Positions 17,950-25,793 of a stretch of 64,000 nt of DNA are shown here, one piece after another. Position 1 is the first letter of the stretch; each line of letters begins with the position of its first letter. This DNA is from Paenibacillus rubinfantis. Its GTDB lineage: Bacteria; Bacillota; Bacilli; Paenibacillales; Paenibacillaceae. The position numbers were made by a program, and so were the translations under genes. A model generated the notes under the pieces. That model saw nothing but the letters and a program-made list of their open reading frames with translations. It had not been told where the DNA came from and did no database searches. The DNA lies in NCBI RefSeq assembly GCF_001486505.1, contig NZ_LN909063.1:124001-188000 (forward strand). Reading direction: 5' to 3'.

Positions 17950-18714
17950 ATGAAGATTATTGATGCGGGGTTGTGGAACATTTCCTATTTGGACCTGTCG
18001 CTGCGAATCGTAATCTCCCTTCTGCTAGGAGGTTTGATCGGGCTAGAACGGGAATGGCACAACCATGCAGCCGGTTTTCGTACGCATATTCTGGTATGCG
18101 TAGGGGCAACGATGATTATGTTGCTCTCCATCTATGGGTTTGGCGATTTTGCCAACGAATATAATGTGCGTATGGACCCGGCTCGACTGGCGGCTCAAGT
18201 TGTGTCCGGGATCGGGTTCCTTGGCGCAGGGGCCATTATCCGCAACGGTTCCAGTATTTCAGGGTTAACCACGGCCGCTTCCATCTGGGTGGTTGCGGCG
18301 ATTGGGTTATGCGTGGGGGCCGGCTTCTTTTTTGGAGCGGTGCTTGTGACGGTATTGGTCATTATTATTCTGGTGCTGCTAAATAAGTTTGAAAAGAGCT
18401 TCCACAACAAACGCAGTCGGAATGAAGTGACGGTGCGAATCCTCAACACGGAGGGCGGCGTTGCTCGGATTGCCGACTTGTTCGAACAGGAAGGCCTCCT
18501 CATTGTGCATATGTCGCTGGAGGCCCCAGCCGAAGAGGCGGAAGATGAAGGCATCCGCACGCTGCGCATCAAGGTGCATAAGCCGCGATCGAAGGATCTG
18601 CTTCGTGTATTCGATAAGTTACTTACCCTGGATTGCATCCATTCCTTTGAAACGGCGGAGGCGTTGAAGTCTCATCCGGCGCATTCCAGCATGTCTGCAT
18701 CGGGAATGCTTTAA
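17950..18714 (+). CDS. MgtC/SapB-family membrane protein
   Basis: 254 residues. N-terminal membrane domain of four to five helices containing the family core GGLIGLEREWHNHAAGFRTH, with later GFLGAGAIIRNGSSISGLTTAAS, then a soluble ACT-like C-terminal domain (about 155-240). MgtC proteins affect membrane potential and acid/magnesium stress through the F-ATPase or P-type ATPases. It is followed by a terminator. Not obviously functionally linked to the ABC genes upstream. Confidence 0.9.
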   Translation: MKIIDAGLWNISYLDLSLRIVISLLLGGLIGLEREWHNHAAGFRTHILVCVGATMIMLLSIYGFGDFANEYNVRMDPARLAAQVVSGIGFLGAGAIIRNGSSISGLTTAASIWVVAAIGLCVGAGFFFGAVLVTVLVIIILVLLNKFEKSFHNKRSRNEVTVRILNTEGGVARIADLFEQEGLLIVHMSLEAPAEEAEDEGIRTLRIKVHKPRSKDLLRVFDKLLTLDCIHSFETAEALKSHPAHSSMSASGML

Positions 18715-18727
18715 GCGAAACCACAAC

Positions 18728-18757
18728 ATCAGCCGGCGACCAACTGCCGGCTGATTT
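18728..18757 (+). terminator. Hairpin after mgtC-like gene
   Basis: ATCAGCCGGC and GCCGGCTGAT arms with an 8-nt loop, weak T tail. Confidence 0.65.
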
Positions 18758-18818
18758 GACGTGGTAGAACATAATCGTTATTATGGATATGTGATATCCC
18801 TAATAGAGGTGACAACAA

Positions 18819-19220
18819 ATGAAATACTCCAAGGCAACCGATTATGCTCTTCACACCATGCTTTTTCTGGCTGCAGCAACGCCGCAAAAACCAATGGGTG
18901 TTCAGCAGTTAGCTGAGCGGCATAAGGTATCTCCAACCTATCTATCCAAAATCCTGACCAAGCTGGTGAAGGCGGGCATGATTGAATCAACCCCGGGGGC
19001 GAACGGCGGATATCGGCTTAAACGCGATTGGGAGAACCTATCGTTCCTTGATATTATTCATGCGATCGAAGGTTCAGCTTCTTTGTTTGATTGCAGTTTT
19101 GAACATGGACCCGATTGTCCGATTCAAAAGGTCGTGTTATCGGCAGAAGAGAAAATGGAGGAACAGTTACGAAATCAGAAGATATCGGAGCTCGTGAAGG
19201 ATCTGAAGATCGAGGTGTAA
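18819..19220 (+). CDS. Rrf2-family transcriptional regulator
   Basis: 133 residues with the Rrf2 winged helix (MKYSKATDYALHTMLFLAA; QQLAERHKVSPTYLSKILTKL; TPGANGGYRL). Only two Cys (FDCSFEHGPDCP) sit in the loop where IscR/NsrR carry three cluster ligands, so Fe-S binding is uncertain. The upstream sequence ATAAT-CGTT-ATTAT is a possible operator. Its neighbour is a methyltransferase with a palindrome in front of it, a likely target. Confidence 0.88.
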   Translation: MKYSKATDYALHTMLFLAAATPQKPMGVQQLAERHKVSPTYLSKILTKLVKAGMIESTPGANGGYRLKRDWENLSFLDIIHAIEGSASLFDCSFEHGPDCPIQKVVLSAEEKMEEQLRNQKISELVKDLKIEV

Positions 19221-19242
19221 ACCTCTCTCTTTTTTGCGCTAA

Positions 19243-19265
19243 TTAAAGACAATAAGAGTCTTTAA
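19243..19265 (+). promoter_or_regulatory. Inverted repeat before methyltransferase gene
   Basis: TTAAAGAC, 7-nt spacer, GTCTTTAA: a perfect dyad in the 80-nt gap between the Rrf2 and methyltransferase genes; candidate Rrf2 operator. Confidence 0.5.
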
Positions 19266-19301
19266 TATCTTTGATACAAATTTGAATTAGGAGAGTGAGT
19301 T

Positions 19302-20201
19302 ATGGTGAATCAGCTGTTTGATCCAGCGCTATGGGAAAAAGCTTGGAAGGAAGACCAAGATACCAGCATCAATAAGATGAAAAGGGTGGGCGTGGATCCG
19401 GCCCATGCGCTTGATTCCTCGGCTAAATCGTTTAATCAGGAGGTATTTAGCGAAGGGGGCCGGCGACGAGCCCGGCGGATCATGAACTGGCTGCAGGACC
19501 AAGGCGTTGAATTTTCAGGCTCCTCCATTCTGGATATTGGTGCGGCGTCCGGTGGCTTTTCCATCCCGTTTGCGGAGCAGGGAGCCGATGTCACGGCGGT
19601 TGAAACCTCCAACCCGTTGGTTGAGCTCCTGCAGCAGAATCGATCGGGTCTGACCAAAGGGTCGATCCAGGTGGTACATGAACCCTTTGAGAGCATCGAT
19701 CTGGAAGAGAGGGGATGGGAACGTGCCTTTGACCTCGTCTTTGTCTCCATGTGCCCGGTTCTGATTGACTGGCCTAGTGTCGAGCGCGTGCTGAGCTGCG
19801 CCAAATCGTATTGTTACATGAGCTTGGCGGTAGGTTCCCGGGAGCATAGCTTGGTCGACGAGATCTGGCCGCTTGTTACCGATCTCCCCCGTAAGGAAGA
19901 GCATTTGGAAATGTTCTATCTTACTCAATTGCTGATGCTTAAGGGGTATTCGTATCAATCGCTGGTCACCCGGGAGATGAAAACCACTTCAGTCCCCAAA
20001 GAGGTGGCATATGGGAATACCCTTGACTGGTTGAAGCTGCACGGTGTCACGGTGGATGAGAAGGTTCGCCAAATCGTCTCCCATCATTTGGACACCCGTT
20101 ATCCCGGTGATCAAGTGGAAATCCGGCAAGGCGGCCGATTCGGCAAAGTGCTGGTTCATCTGGAACGTGAGCAGATGTACAATAAGGAAGATCGAATGTA
20201 A
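19302..20201 (+). CDS. Class I SAM-dependent methyltransferase
   Basis: 299 residues. Motif I ILDIGAASGGFSIPFAEQGADVTAVE lies around 78-103 and identifies a Rossmann-like SAM-binding methyltransferase. An N-terminal helical segment and a C-terminal 100-residue extension are less conserved. The substrate is unknown. The ATG is preceded by TAGGAGAG. The next gene follows after 30 nt, so it may be the first of a small operon. Control by the preceding Rrf2 protein is inferred from position. Confidence 0.85.
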   Translation: MVNQLFDPALWEKAWKEDQDTSINKMKRVGVDPAHALDSSAKSFNQEVFSEGGRRRARRIMNWLQDQGVEFSGSSILDIGAASGGFSIPFAEQGADVTAVETSNPLVELLQQNRSGLTKGSIQVVHEPFESIDLEERGWERAFDLVFVSMCPVLIDWPSVERVLSCAKSYCYMSLAVGSREHSLVDEIWPLVTDLPRKEEHLEMFYLTQLLMLKGYSYQSLVTREMKTTSVPKEVAYGNTLDWLKLHGVTVDEKVRQIVSHHLDTRYPGDQVEIRQGGRFGKVLVHLEREQMYNKEDRM

Positions 20202-20231
20202 TCCACCATTTCGATGAAGGGAGCTTTAAAC

Positions 20232-21341
20232 ATGAGGGGATCTGCAAATGACAAAGTCCTTCGCGACCGCGAGCTGAATCGCGCGCTGCTTGCCAGGCAA
20301 ATGCTGCTTCGCCGTGCCGAGCTCCCAATATTGGAGGCTATAGAGAAGCTCGTTGGATTACAGGCACAATCCCCAAATGCTCCTTATTTTGGTTTGTGGT
20401 CGCGGCTGGAAGGTTTTCGGCACGAAGAACTATCCCAGCTCTTGCGGGATAGACAGGTTGTACGTCTGGCGCTAATGCGTTCGACACTGCATCTGGCCAC
20501 TGCCAGCGCCGCTATGCAGTTGCGCCCTTTGCTGCAGCCCGTCATGGACCGCAGTTTGAAGGGATCCTTCGGCAAACCCATTCAAGGGATAGACCTAGAA
20601 GCGCTTGCTTCGGCAGGGAGGGCGCTGGTGGAGAAGCAGCCCCTGACATTGCATGAATTGAGTATGCGATTAGCTGAACAATGGCCGGGGCTTGATCCGG
20701 AAGCTGCCGCGGCAGTGGTCCGAAATAAAGTACCGCTAGTGCAAATCCCACCTCGGGGCATATGGGGAGAAAGCGGTCAAGCGGTCCATACAACAATGGA
20801 GGCTTGGCTCGGTCAACCTCTCCCTCCATCGCCAGATCTGGAATGGCTCATTCGAGGTTATTTAGCAGCATTTGGGCCGGCCACAATCAAGGACATCCAG
20901 GTATGGTCGGGCCTTACACGAATTCAGGAAGTCATTCCGTCTCTTCGTTCGGATCTTCTCACATTCCGAAATGAACGCGGCGAGGAGTTATTTGATCTGC
21001 CGAATGCTCCCCGGCCCGAGGCGGATTCACCGTCTGCACCGAGGTTTCTAAGTGAGTTCGACAATATGCTGTTGTCCTATGCGGACCGCAGTCGAATCAT
21101 GGATGAGGCTTATCGCAAACGTGTTTTCACGTCGAACGGAATCATTCGTTCAGCCTTTCTGATCGACGGCTTCGTAGCGGGGACCTGGAAGATAACAAGC
21201 GGGCGGAGTGGAGCGGTTCTGCATATCGCCCCCTTCCGCGTGTTTTCTAAAGAAGAATCGGAGGCTCTCTCTGAGGAAGGGGAGCGTCTGCTTCACTTCG
21301 CAGTTCCGGATGCGTCTGCTTCGGAAATCATTTTTAACTAG
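20232..21341 (+). CDS. Winged-helix DNA-binding protein of the HTH_42/AlkX family
   Basis: 369 residues from ATG 20232 (GAAGGGA at 9-nt spacing; the ATG at 20214 has none). N-terminal LNRALLARQMLL and KLVGLQAQSPNAPYFGLWSRL are the opening signature of the winged-helix domain-containing (PF06224) family, whose members are YcaQ-like and, in some cases, DNA glycosylases acting on cross-links or alkylated bases. The YcaQ catalytic motif cannot be confirmed here. Possibly cotranscribed with the methyltransferase. Confidence 0.82.
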   Translation: MRGSANDKVLRDRELNRALLARQMLLRRAELPILEAIEKLVGLQAQSPNAPYFGLWSRLEGFRHEELSQLLRDRQVVRLALMRSTLHLATASAAMQLRPLLQPVMDRSLKGSFGKPIQGIDLEALASAGRALVEKQPLTLHELSMRLAEQWPGLDPEAAAAVVRNKVPLVQIPPRGIWGESGQAVHTTMEAWLGQPLPPSPDLEWLIRGYLAAFGPATIKDIQVWSGLTRIQEVIPSLRSDLLTFRNERGEELFDLPNAPRPEADSPSAPRFLSEFDNMLLSYADRSRIMDEAYRKRVFTSNGIIRSAFLIDGFVAGTWKITSGRSGAVLHIAPFRVFSKEESEALSEEGERLLHFAVPDASASEIIFN

Positions 21342-21468
21342 CCCGTTAACCCGTTGGATATGGAAAACCTACGTATTCGAAATAGAAGTCGAAGTCTCCC
21401 CCTTTTCAAGGCTAAGGGAGTATAATAGACCAAAGACATCTTAGAGAACTGAGAGGAATGACCTAAAC

Positions 21469-22002
21469 TTGCCGATCCAATACCGACGATACGAAACGCT
21501 GATGGATGCTACGCTCTTAGAAGGGGTATGGCATCTGCTCTGCCGCTATGATTCTGAGTTTATTCCCCCTTTATCCGCTCGTGAGCATACCTACCAATCC
21601 GATTTGACGGCGGGCTCCGCGGCAACTCAAGAGCCTAAGCGATACTTTGAAAAGTTAAAGGAGCAATCCTTCTTACTGGCACAGGATCAAGATCAAGTGG
21701 TGGGATTCATGTCTTTTCGCCCGCAATATGTGTATGAGGATTCGAACGGTCAGTTGGAAACGATCTATGTGACGACCGTGATCGTGGATCAAGCGTTTCG
21801 CGGCCAAGGAATCACGACGCACTTGTATAAGGAACTGGAGGTAATCGCCAAGGCCAGGAACCTGCCGATCATGACGAGAACTTGGTCAACCAACAACGGC
21901 CATATTCGAGTCTTGCACCGAATTGGGATGCAGGAAGTCCAGCGAATCAAAGACGGGCGAGGCCCGGGCCTTGATACGGTTTATTACCGCAAGGATATCT
22001 AG
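21469..22002 (+). CDS. GNAT-family N-acetyltransferase
   Basis: 177 residues, TTG start preceded by GAGAGGAATG. The acetyl-CoA loop is VDQAFRGQGITTHLYKELE (V..RGxG), followed by a helix and the terminal strand typical of GNAT enzymes. It acetylates an amine of unknown identity. Closely followed (17 nt) by the two-TM protein gene, with which it probably shares a transcript. Confidence 0.85.
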   Translation: MPIQYRRYETLMDATLLEGVWHLLCRYDSEFIPPLSAREHTYQSDLTAGSAATQEPKRYFEKLKEQSFLLAQDQDQVVGFMSFRPQYVYEDSNGQLETIYVTTVIVDQAFRGQGITTHLYKELEVIAKARNLPIMTRTWSTNNGHIRVLHRIGMQEVQRIKDGRGPGLDTVYYRKDI

Positions 22003-22019
22003 GAGGAAGAGACCACATC

Positions 22020-22925
22020 ATGAACAGCAAACGATCCTTATGGCAGAAGCTCCAGGCCTACAAGCTTCACAACAATGTGTATGTCGTGATTATGCTAGCC
22101 GCAAGTGTATTAGGTTCCATCTTGATTTACGTTTCCCCGATGCGACACAACCGCTTCGTCCCGGAATTGGCGCTGGCTTGTGCCACTTCGCTGCTCGCAT
22201 CGATCTTCTCGCTCATCTCCGATATTTACGTCAAATATAAGAATCAAGAAAATGATAAGCTCCTGGAAGGAATCCATGAGTTTGGCATCAATGATCTTCA
22301 TTTTAATAAGCAGCAGTTGTTGGAGCATTTATTGAAGTCGTGCGATAGGGAAGTCTGGGTGTCCGGCTACCGCTTGATCCTGACGAGTAAAATTTCTCCC
22401 AGCTTGTCGCAGGCCATCAAGCAAGGGGCTGTCCTGAAAATTTTGATCTCCCCTCCCTGGATGGACGGGTTCCCATTGGTATACGGTGAAAACGAACGCG
22501 TGGTCGATAATTACTGCAAAGTGTTTAGCGCGATCGCCAAGGCTTGCCGAGAGGCAAATCGCCCCGTGGAGCAGGTGTGCGAGGTGCGGTTTACGAAGAA
22601 ACCTTTGTTTAGCGATACGTATAAAGTAGATCTACATATCGTGACCGGACCTTACATGCATAACCGGGATGAAGACGACCATCGGATTACGGCCAACGAC
22701 TTTTTCACCTATAATTTGATCAAGAAAAGCCGTCTCTACCATTTAGTCGAGAACGAGTATATGACCGTATGGGAAGAAGCGGACAGCGTTCTCGTATGGG
22801 AGGAGTATGCGAAAGCTTCCGAGCAAATTCGAATCCAAGACCTGCGGGAAAAAGAGAAAATCGAGCTGCTGAAAGAGGCGAGCCAGCCGATCGGCCACCT
22901 TCTTCCTATACCCCTTTCAGTCTAA
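22020..22925 (+). CDS. Two-TM membrane protein with PLD-like cytosolic domain
   Basis: 301 residues. Two transmembrane helices near residues 21-39 and 47-68 (VIMLAASVLGSILIYV; LALACATSLLASIFSLI) are followed by a cytosolic domain. Segments REVWVSGYRLILTSKI, GAVLKILISPP and KVDLHIVTGPYMHNR have the strand pattern of phospholipase-D-like folds, but no HKD motif is seen, so activity is doubtful. Related PLD-like domains occur in sensor or effector proteins. It lies after a GNAT gene and before a strong terminator. The role is unknown; see finding. Confidence 0.55.
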   Translation: MNSKRSLWQKLQAYKLHNNVYVVIMLAASVLGSILIYVSPMRHNRFVPELALACATSLLASIFSLISDIYVKYKNQENDKLLEGIHEFGINDLHFNKQQLLEHLLKSCDREVWVSGYRLILTSKISPSLSQAIKQGAVLKILISPPWMDGFPLVYGENERVVDNYCKVFSAIAKACREANRPVEQVCEVRFTKKPLFSDTYKVDLHIVTGPYMHNRDEDDHRITANDFFTYNLIKKSRLYHLVENEYMTVWEEADSVLVWEEYAKASEQIRIQDLREKEKIELLKEASQPIGHLLPIPLSV

Positions 22926-22941
22926 ATATGATATGGTAGAT

Positions 22942-23003
22942 AAAACCCATAGGCATTCCACTCTCCGGAGTGGGGTGCCTTCGTCTATGTATGTGGGTTT
23001 TTT
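22942..23003 (+). terminator. Complex terminator after the two-TM gene
   Basis: Outer arms AAAACCCA and TGGGTTTTTT enclose a second stem, GGCATTCCACTC pairing with GAGTGGGGTGCC. T-rich end. Confidence 0.75.
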
Positions 23004-23086
23004 ACATTAAATGTATGGCGTTTTGCCTAGTGGATGGAGGTTTGGATGCTATGTTTCTCTATTGATCCCCGTTCAGGGGAGATTCG

Positions 23087-23134
23087 ATGGCTGCTGTTTC
23101 AGAGCTTAAGATCACTCATGTAAAGGAGAGGTAG
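23087..23134 (+). CDS. Short upstream ORF (15 codons) coupled to bL25
   Basis: ATG at 23087 with AGGGGA 6 nt upstream; reads MAAVSELKITHVKER and stops at 23134, three bases before the bL25 start. The ribosome-binding site of bL25 (AAAGGAGAGG) lies inside its last codons. Translation of this leader could modulate bL25 initiation. Real expression is not proven. Confidence 0.4.
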   Translation: MAAVSELKITHVKER

Positions 23135-23137
23135 AGC

Positions 23138-23683
23138 ATGGCTGCAACAATTCATACCGAAAGACGTCCCCAATTAAATACCTCGGGACTCCGTCAGTTA
23201 CGTCAGAAGGGACGGTTGCCGGGGGTGGTATTTGGCAAGAATGCCGAAAATGAAAGCATTCATATTGACACGAAGCCATTCGAGAAATGGCTGAAGCAAG
23301 GGGCATCCGGTTTCCTTCAGCTAGAGATGGAAGAAGGCCGATCTATGACGGTTCTGCTGGAGGATCTTCAGCGCGATCCAGTAACTCGCGCGCTAATTCA
23401 TGTGGATTTTCAGCTCGTCCAGTCGGGGGAGATCATCCGTACGAAGCTAGGGGTGAAGCTCATCGGGACTCCGATCGGGACCAAATCGGGCGGAGTGGTG
23501 CAAATTCAGGACCCGTATGTGGAGGTAGAGGCGTTCCCGAAAGATCTGCCAACTTCGGTGGAGCTGGATATCAGTGCCATGGAAATCGGGGATACTCTTT
23601 TTATCAAAGACTTAGTCCTGCCGCCCGAAGTTACGGTGATCTCTGCGGATCACGAGCTTCTCGTATCGGTGTCGAAGCCGTAA
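23138..23683 (+). CDS. rplY: 50S ribosomal protein bL25/general stress protein Ctc
   Basis: 181 residues, the long CTC form: N-terminal 5S-rRNA-binding domain (about 1-92; LRQLRQKGRLPGVVFGKN) and the C-terminal TL5 domain (about 98-180). It binds 5S rRNA and in Bacillus relatives is stress-induced. ATG 23138 with AAAGGAGAGG. A 15-codon ORF directly precedes it. GC-rich repeats upstream (GATCCCC/GGGGAGA) form a hairpin near the leader start. Confidence 0.92.
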   Translation: MAATIHTERRPQLNTSGLRQLRQKGRLPGVVFGKNAENESIHIDTKPFEKWLKQGASGFLQLEMEEGRSMTVLLEDLQRDPVTRALIHVDFQLVQSGEIIRTKLGVKLIGTPIGTKSGGVVQIQDPYVEVEAFPKDLPTSVELDISAMEIGDTLFIKDLVLPPEVTVISADHELLVSVSKP

Positions 23684-23781
23684 TGGGTTTGCAGAGTAGA
23701 AACGATGAATTTGGGAGTCGAGTTTCGTCTATATAGAGGTAGAGGAGTATTAGACAAACCCGTCGTGAGGAGCTGAGGAAC

Positions 23782-24177
23782 ATGAAGAAATCGGGATGGG
23801 TGAACCCGATTACCGAAATCACTTTGTTTGTAGCAGATTTGCCGCGGTCGAAGGCGTTTTATCAAGAGACGTTTCAGCTTGCGATTCATTATGAAGACGC
23901 GGGTTGTGTGGTATTTGATTATGGAAACACCTGCATCAATCTCTTGAATCAGCAGAATGCCCCTGAATTGGTTGAGCCGGCGCAGGTAGGTCGGGCAGGG
24001 GAGGGAACGCGGTTTCTGTTTACGATCCAAGTGTCGGACGTGGATCAGATCTGCACCGAACTCGAACAGCAAGGCGTAAAATTGCTGAATGGACCGATCA
24101 CCCGCCCCTGGGGGCGGCGGACGGCATGTTTTGCCGACCCGGACGGTTATGTATGGGAGCTCGCCCAGTTGCTTTAA
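23782..24177 (+). CDS. VOC-family (glyoxalase-like) protein
   Basis: 131 residues with the paired beta-alpha-beta-beta-beta modules: TEITLFVADLPRSKAFYQETF at the start and FLFTIQVSDVDQICTELEQQG in the middle, ending with FADPDGYVWELAQL. The family holds metal-dependent lyases, dioxygenases and resistance proteins. His/Glu metal ligands are only partly evident (terminal Glu in VWELAQ), so the specific reaction is not assignable. Confidence 0.86.
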   Translation: MKKSGWVNPITEITLFVADLPRSKAFYQETFQLAIHYEDAGCVVFDYGNTCINLLNQQNAPELVEPAQVGRAGEGTRFLFTIQVSDVDQICTELEQQGVKLLNGPITRPWGRRTACFADPDGYVWELAQLL

Positions 24178-24186
24178 CCCTTCCCT

Positions 24187-24220
24187 TTATCCCCACAAGG
24201 CAAGCGCCTTGTGGGGATAA
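24187..24220. terminator. Strong hairpin after VOC gene
   Basis: 15-bp perfect stem TTATCCCCACAAGGC with a 4-nt loop; weak T tail on the plus strand. Confidence 0.7.
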
Positions 24221-24242
24221 TCATTTCAGTAAGAAGCCGTAC

Positions 24243-24356
24243 TTAAGCCATCCTCGATAGATACTCTTCCAAACAATCCATCATTTCCTCGGCCCCTGAG
24301 GCGGCATCCCCCTTTATGGGTTCCCCGTCCCTTTTCGCGGAGCACAAAATTTTCAT
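24243..24356 (-). CDS. Putative 37-residue small ORF
   Basis: MKILCSAKRDGEPIKGD through MMDCLEEYLSRMA. A G-rich stretch (GGGGGGAAG) sits directly before the ATG. No family recognised. It could be a fragment of a larger gene, as no matching N-terminal sequence is visible upstream. The rest of the 24221-24465 gap shows only the acyltransferase promoter region. Confidence 0.25.
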   Translation of the reverse strand: MKILCSAKRDGEPIKGDAASGAEEMMDCLEEYLSRMA

Positions 24357-24465
24357 CTTCCCCCCTGAATCTTTGAAGGATTTACTTGGGATTTATGGAA
24401 AGATAGGAGTACCCGCGTGGGCGATCCGTTCGGGAAGTTACGATGGAAATGAGGAAATGAAGCTG

Positions 24466-25722
24466 ATGTCACAAATTCGGATAGACCAAACCCGATTTAC
24501 AGGAGCGGATGGCGTTCGTGCGATCGCTTGCTTGTCCGTCATCCTGCATCACTTGTCCCAACGTCTAGCGATGCCCGCGCAAGAGAAATGGCTTCAAGAG
24601 GTGCAATCGGTAGCCCTGCTCGGGAACAGCGGGGTGAGCTTGTTTTTTGTATTAAGCGGATTTTTGTTGTCGTTTCCCTTTTGGAGTGCTTACTTGAAGA
24701 ATGAGACGTTTCCGAGTATTGGAACCTATGTCAAACGCCGCGCGGCAAGAATCATGCCCGGCTATTATTTCTCGTTGCTAGTTTGTCTGGGGCTTGTATG
24801 GTCATTGAACATCCCGACGGAATACTTATGGCGACGAATTCTTACGGGCTTCACGTTTACGGCGGGATTCCATTATACGACATTGTTCCCGTCCGACTTA
24901 AACGGGCCGTTCTGGTCGATCAGCTTCGAGGTGTTCAGCTACGTGCTCATGCCTTTGATCATGGCCCTATTGTTCCGGCTTGGCAAGCGGCGCTCGTTCG
25001 GGAAGGCGATCTTGTTCTGGTTCGTCGCATTTGGATTGGTCCTTGTCGCCAACTCGTTAGTCCATCAGTGGTTCACGCCAAGCGAGACCGGCCGGGGTTG
25101 GGAGTATGGCCAGATTGGCGGTGCAAAATTCTGGATGCCCAATTACAACCCCGTCGGGTTCTTCGGTCACTTCACCATCGGGATCCTGGCGGCAGGTGCG
25201 ATGGCCGCAATCAAGCAGCGCGGCGCCGCCATCGAGCATGCATGTAAACGGGGGCTGTTCGACGCTTTGGGGGGAGCCGCTTTGGTGCTTGCCGGCTTGT
25301 TGATCTGGCGTATGCGCCACCTCGGGGAATTTGATTTCAGTCTCCAGCAGCAGCCGTATTATTTTCCGACCTATGCGATCCTGTTTGGTATCGTGTTGTT
25401 GTCAGCCCCCTTCAGCGTGTGGGTCGGGCGTTGGCTGGATAACCGCTTCTTCCGCTTTACCGCCAAAATTTCATTTGGCCTGTATATTTGGCATTATCTC
25501 TTCATTACGTTGATCGAGAGGTACGGCATTCCGGATTATCACTATTTCGGGATCGAGGACGTGGGGCGCTGGCTGGGAATCAGCGGCTTTGTCGTCCTGA
25601 TCTCGTATGCAGCGGCAACGCTCTCCTATTATGTCCTTGAACAACCGTTTATCCATTGGTCGAAGGGGCAGCCGCTCTATCGGCGCAAGCGGACGGAACC
25701 CCCCAAAGGCCATGTCGCATAA
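24466..25722 (+). CDS. Acyltransferase 3 family membrane protein (OafA/YrhL-like)
   Basis: 418 residues from ATG 24466 (MSQIRIDQ); GAGG lies 11 nt upstream, and ATG 24457 is an alternative. Eleven or so transmembrane helices. GVRAIACLSVILHHLSQ with the catalytic His near the N-terminus, LFFVLSGFLLSFPFW and KRRAARIMPGYY match the acyltransferase-3 family, which moves acetyl groups across the membrane onto wall or exopolysaccharide. The acceptor is unknown. Confidence 0.88.
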   Translation: MSQIRIDQTRFTGADGVRAIACLSVILHHLSQRLAMPAQEKWLQEVQSVALLGNSGVSLFFVLSGFLLSFPFWSAYLKNETFPSIGTYVKRRAARIMPGYYFSLLVCLGLVWSLNIPTEYLWRRILTGFTFTAGFHYTTLFPSDLNGPFWSISFEVFSYVLMPLIMALLFRLGKRRSFGKAILFWFVAFGLVLVANSLVHQWFTPSETGRGWEYGQIGGAKFWMPNYNPVGFFGHFTIGILAAGAMAAIKQRGAAIEHACKRGLFDALGGAALVLAGLLIWRMRHLGEFDFSLQQQPYYFPTYAILFGIVLLSAPFSVWVGRWLDNRFFRFTAKISFGLYIWHYLFITLIERYGIPDYHYFGIEDVGRWLGISGFVVLISYAAATLSYYVLEQPFIHWSKGQPLYRRKRTEPPKGHVA

Positions 25723-25743
25723 GGGAAAGGCACCGGCACAACA

Positions 25744-25775
25744 ACGGCGATCCTCCACGCTTGGAGAATCGCCGT
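25744..25775. terminator. Bidirectional hairpin between acyltransferase and POT genes
   Basis: ACGGCGAT-CCTCCA and TTGGAG-A-ATCGCCGT arms between two converging genes. Confidence 0.7.
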
Positions 25776-25793
25776 TTGTTTGTACGATGATTT

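Noticed and set aside
22020-22925. An anti-phage effector system
   Set aside because: No nucleotide cyclase, nuclease or sensor partner is encoded nearby; kept only as a candidate of unknown role.
22926-23086. Riboswitch or ribosomal-protein leader before bL25
   Set aside because: The main structure is a terminator with a T run for the upstream gene; only the short ORF was kept.
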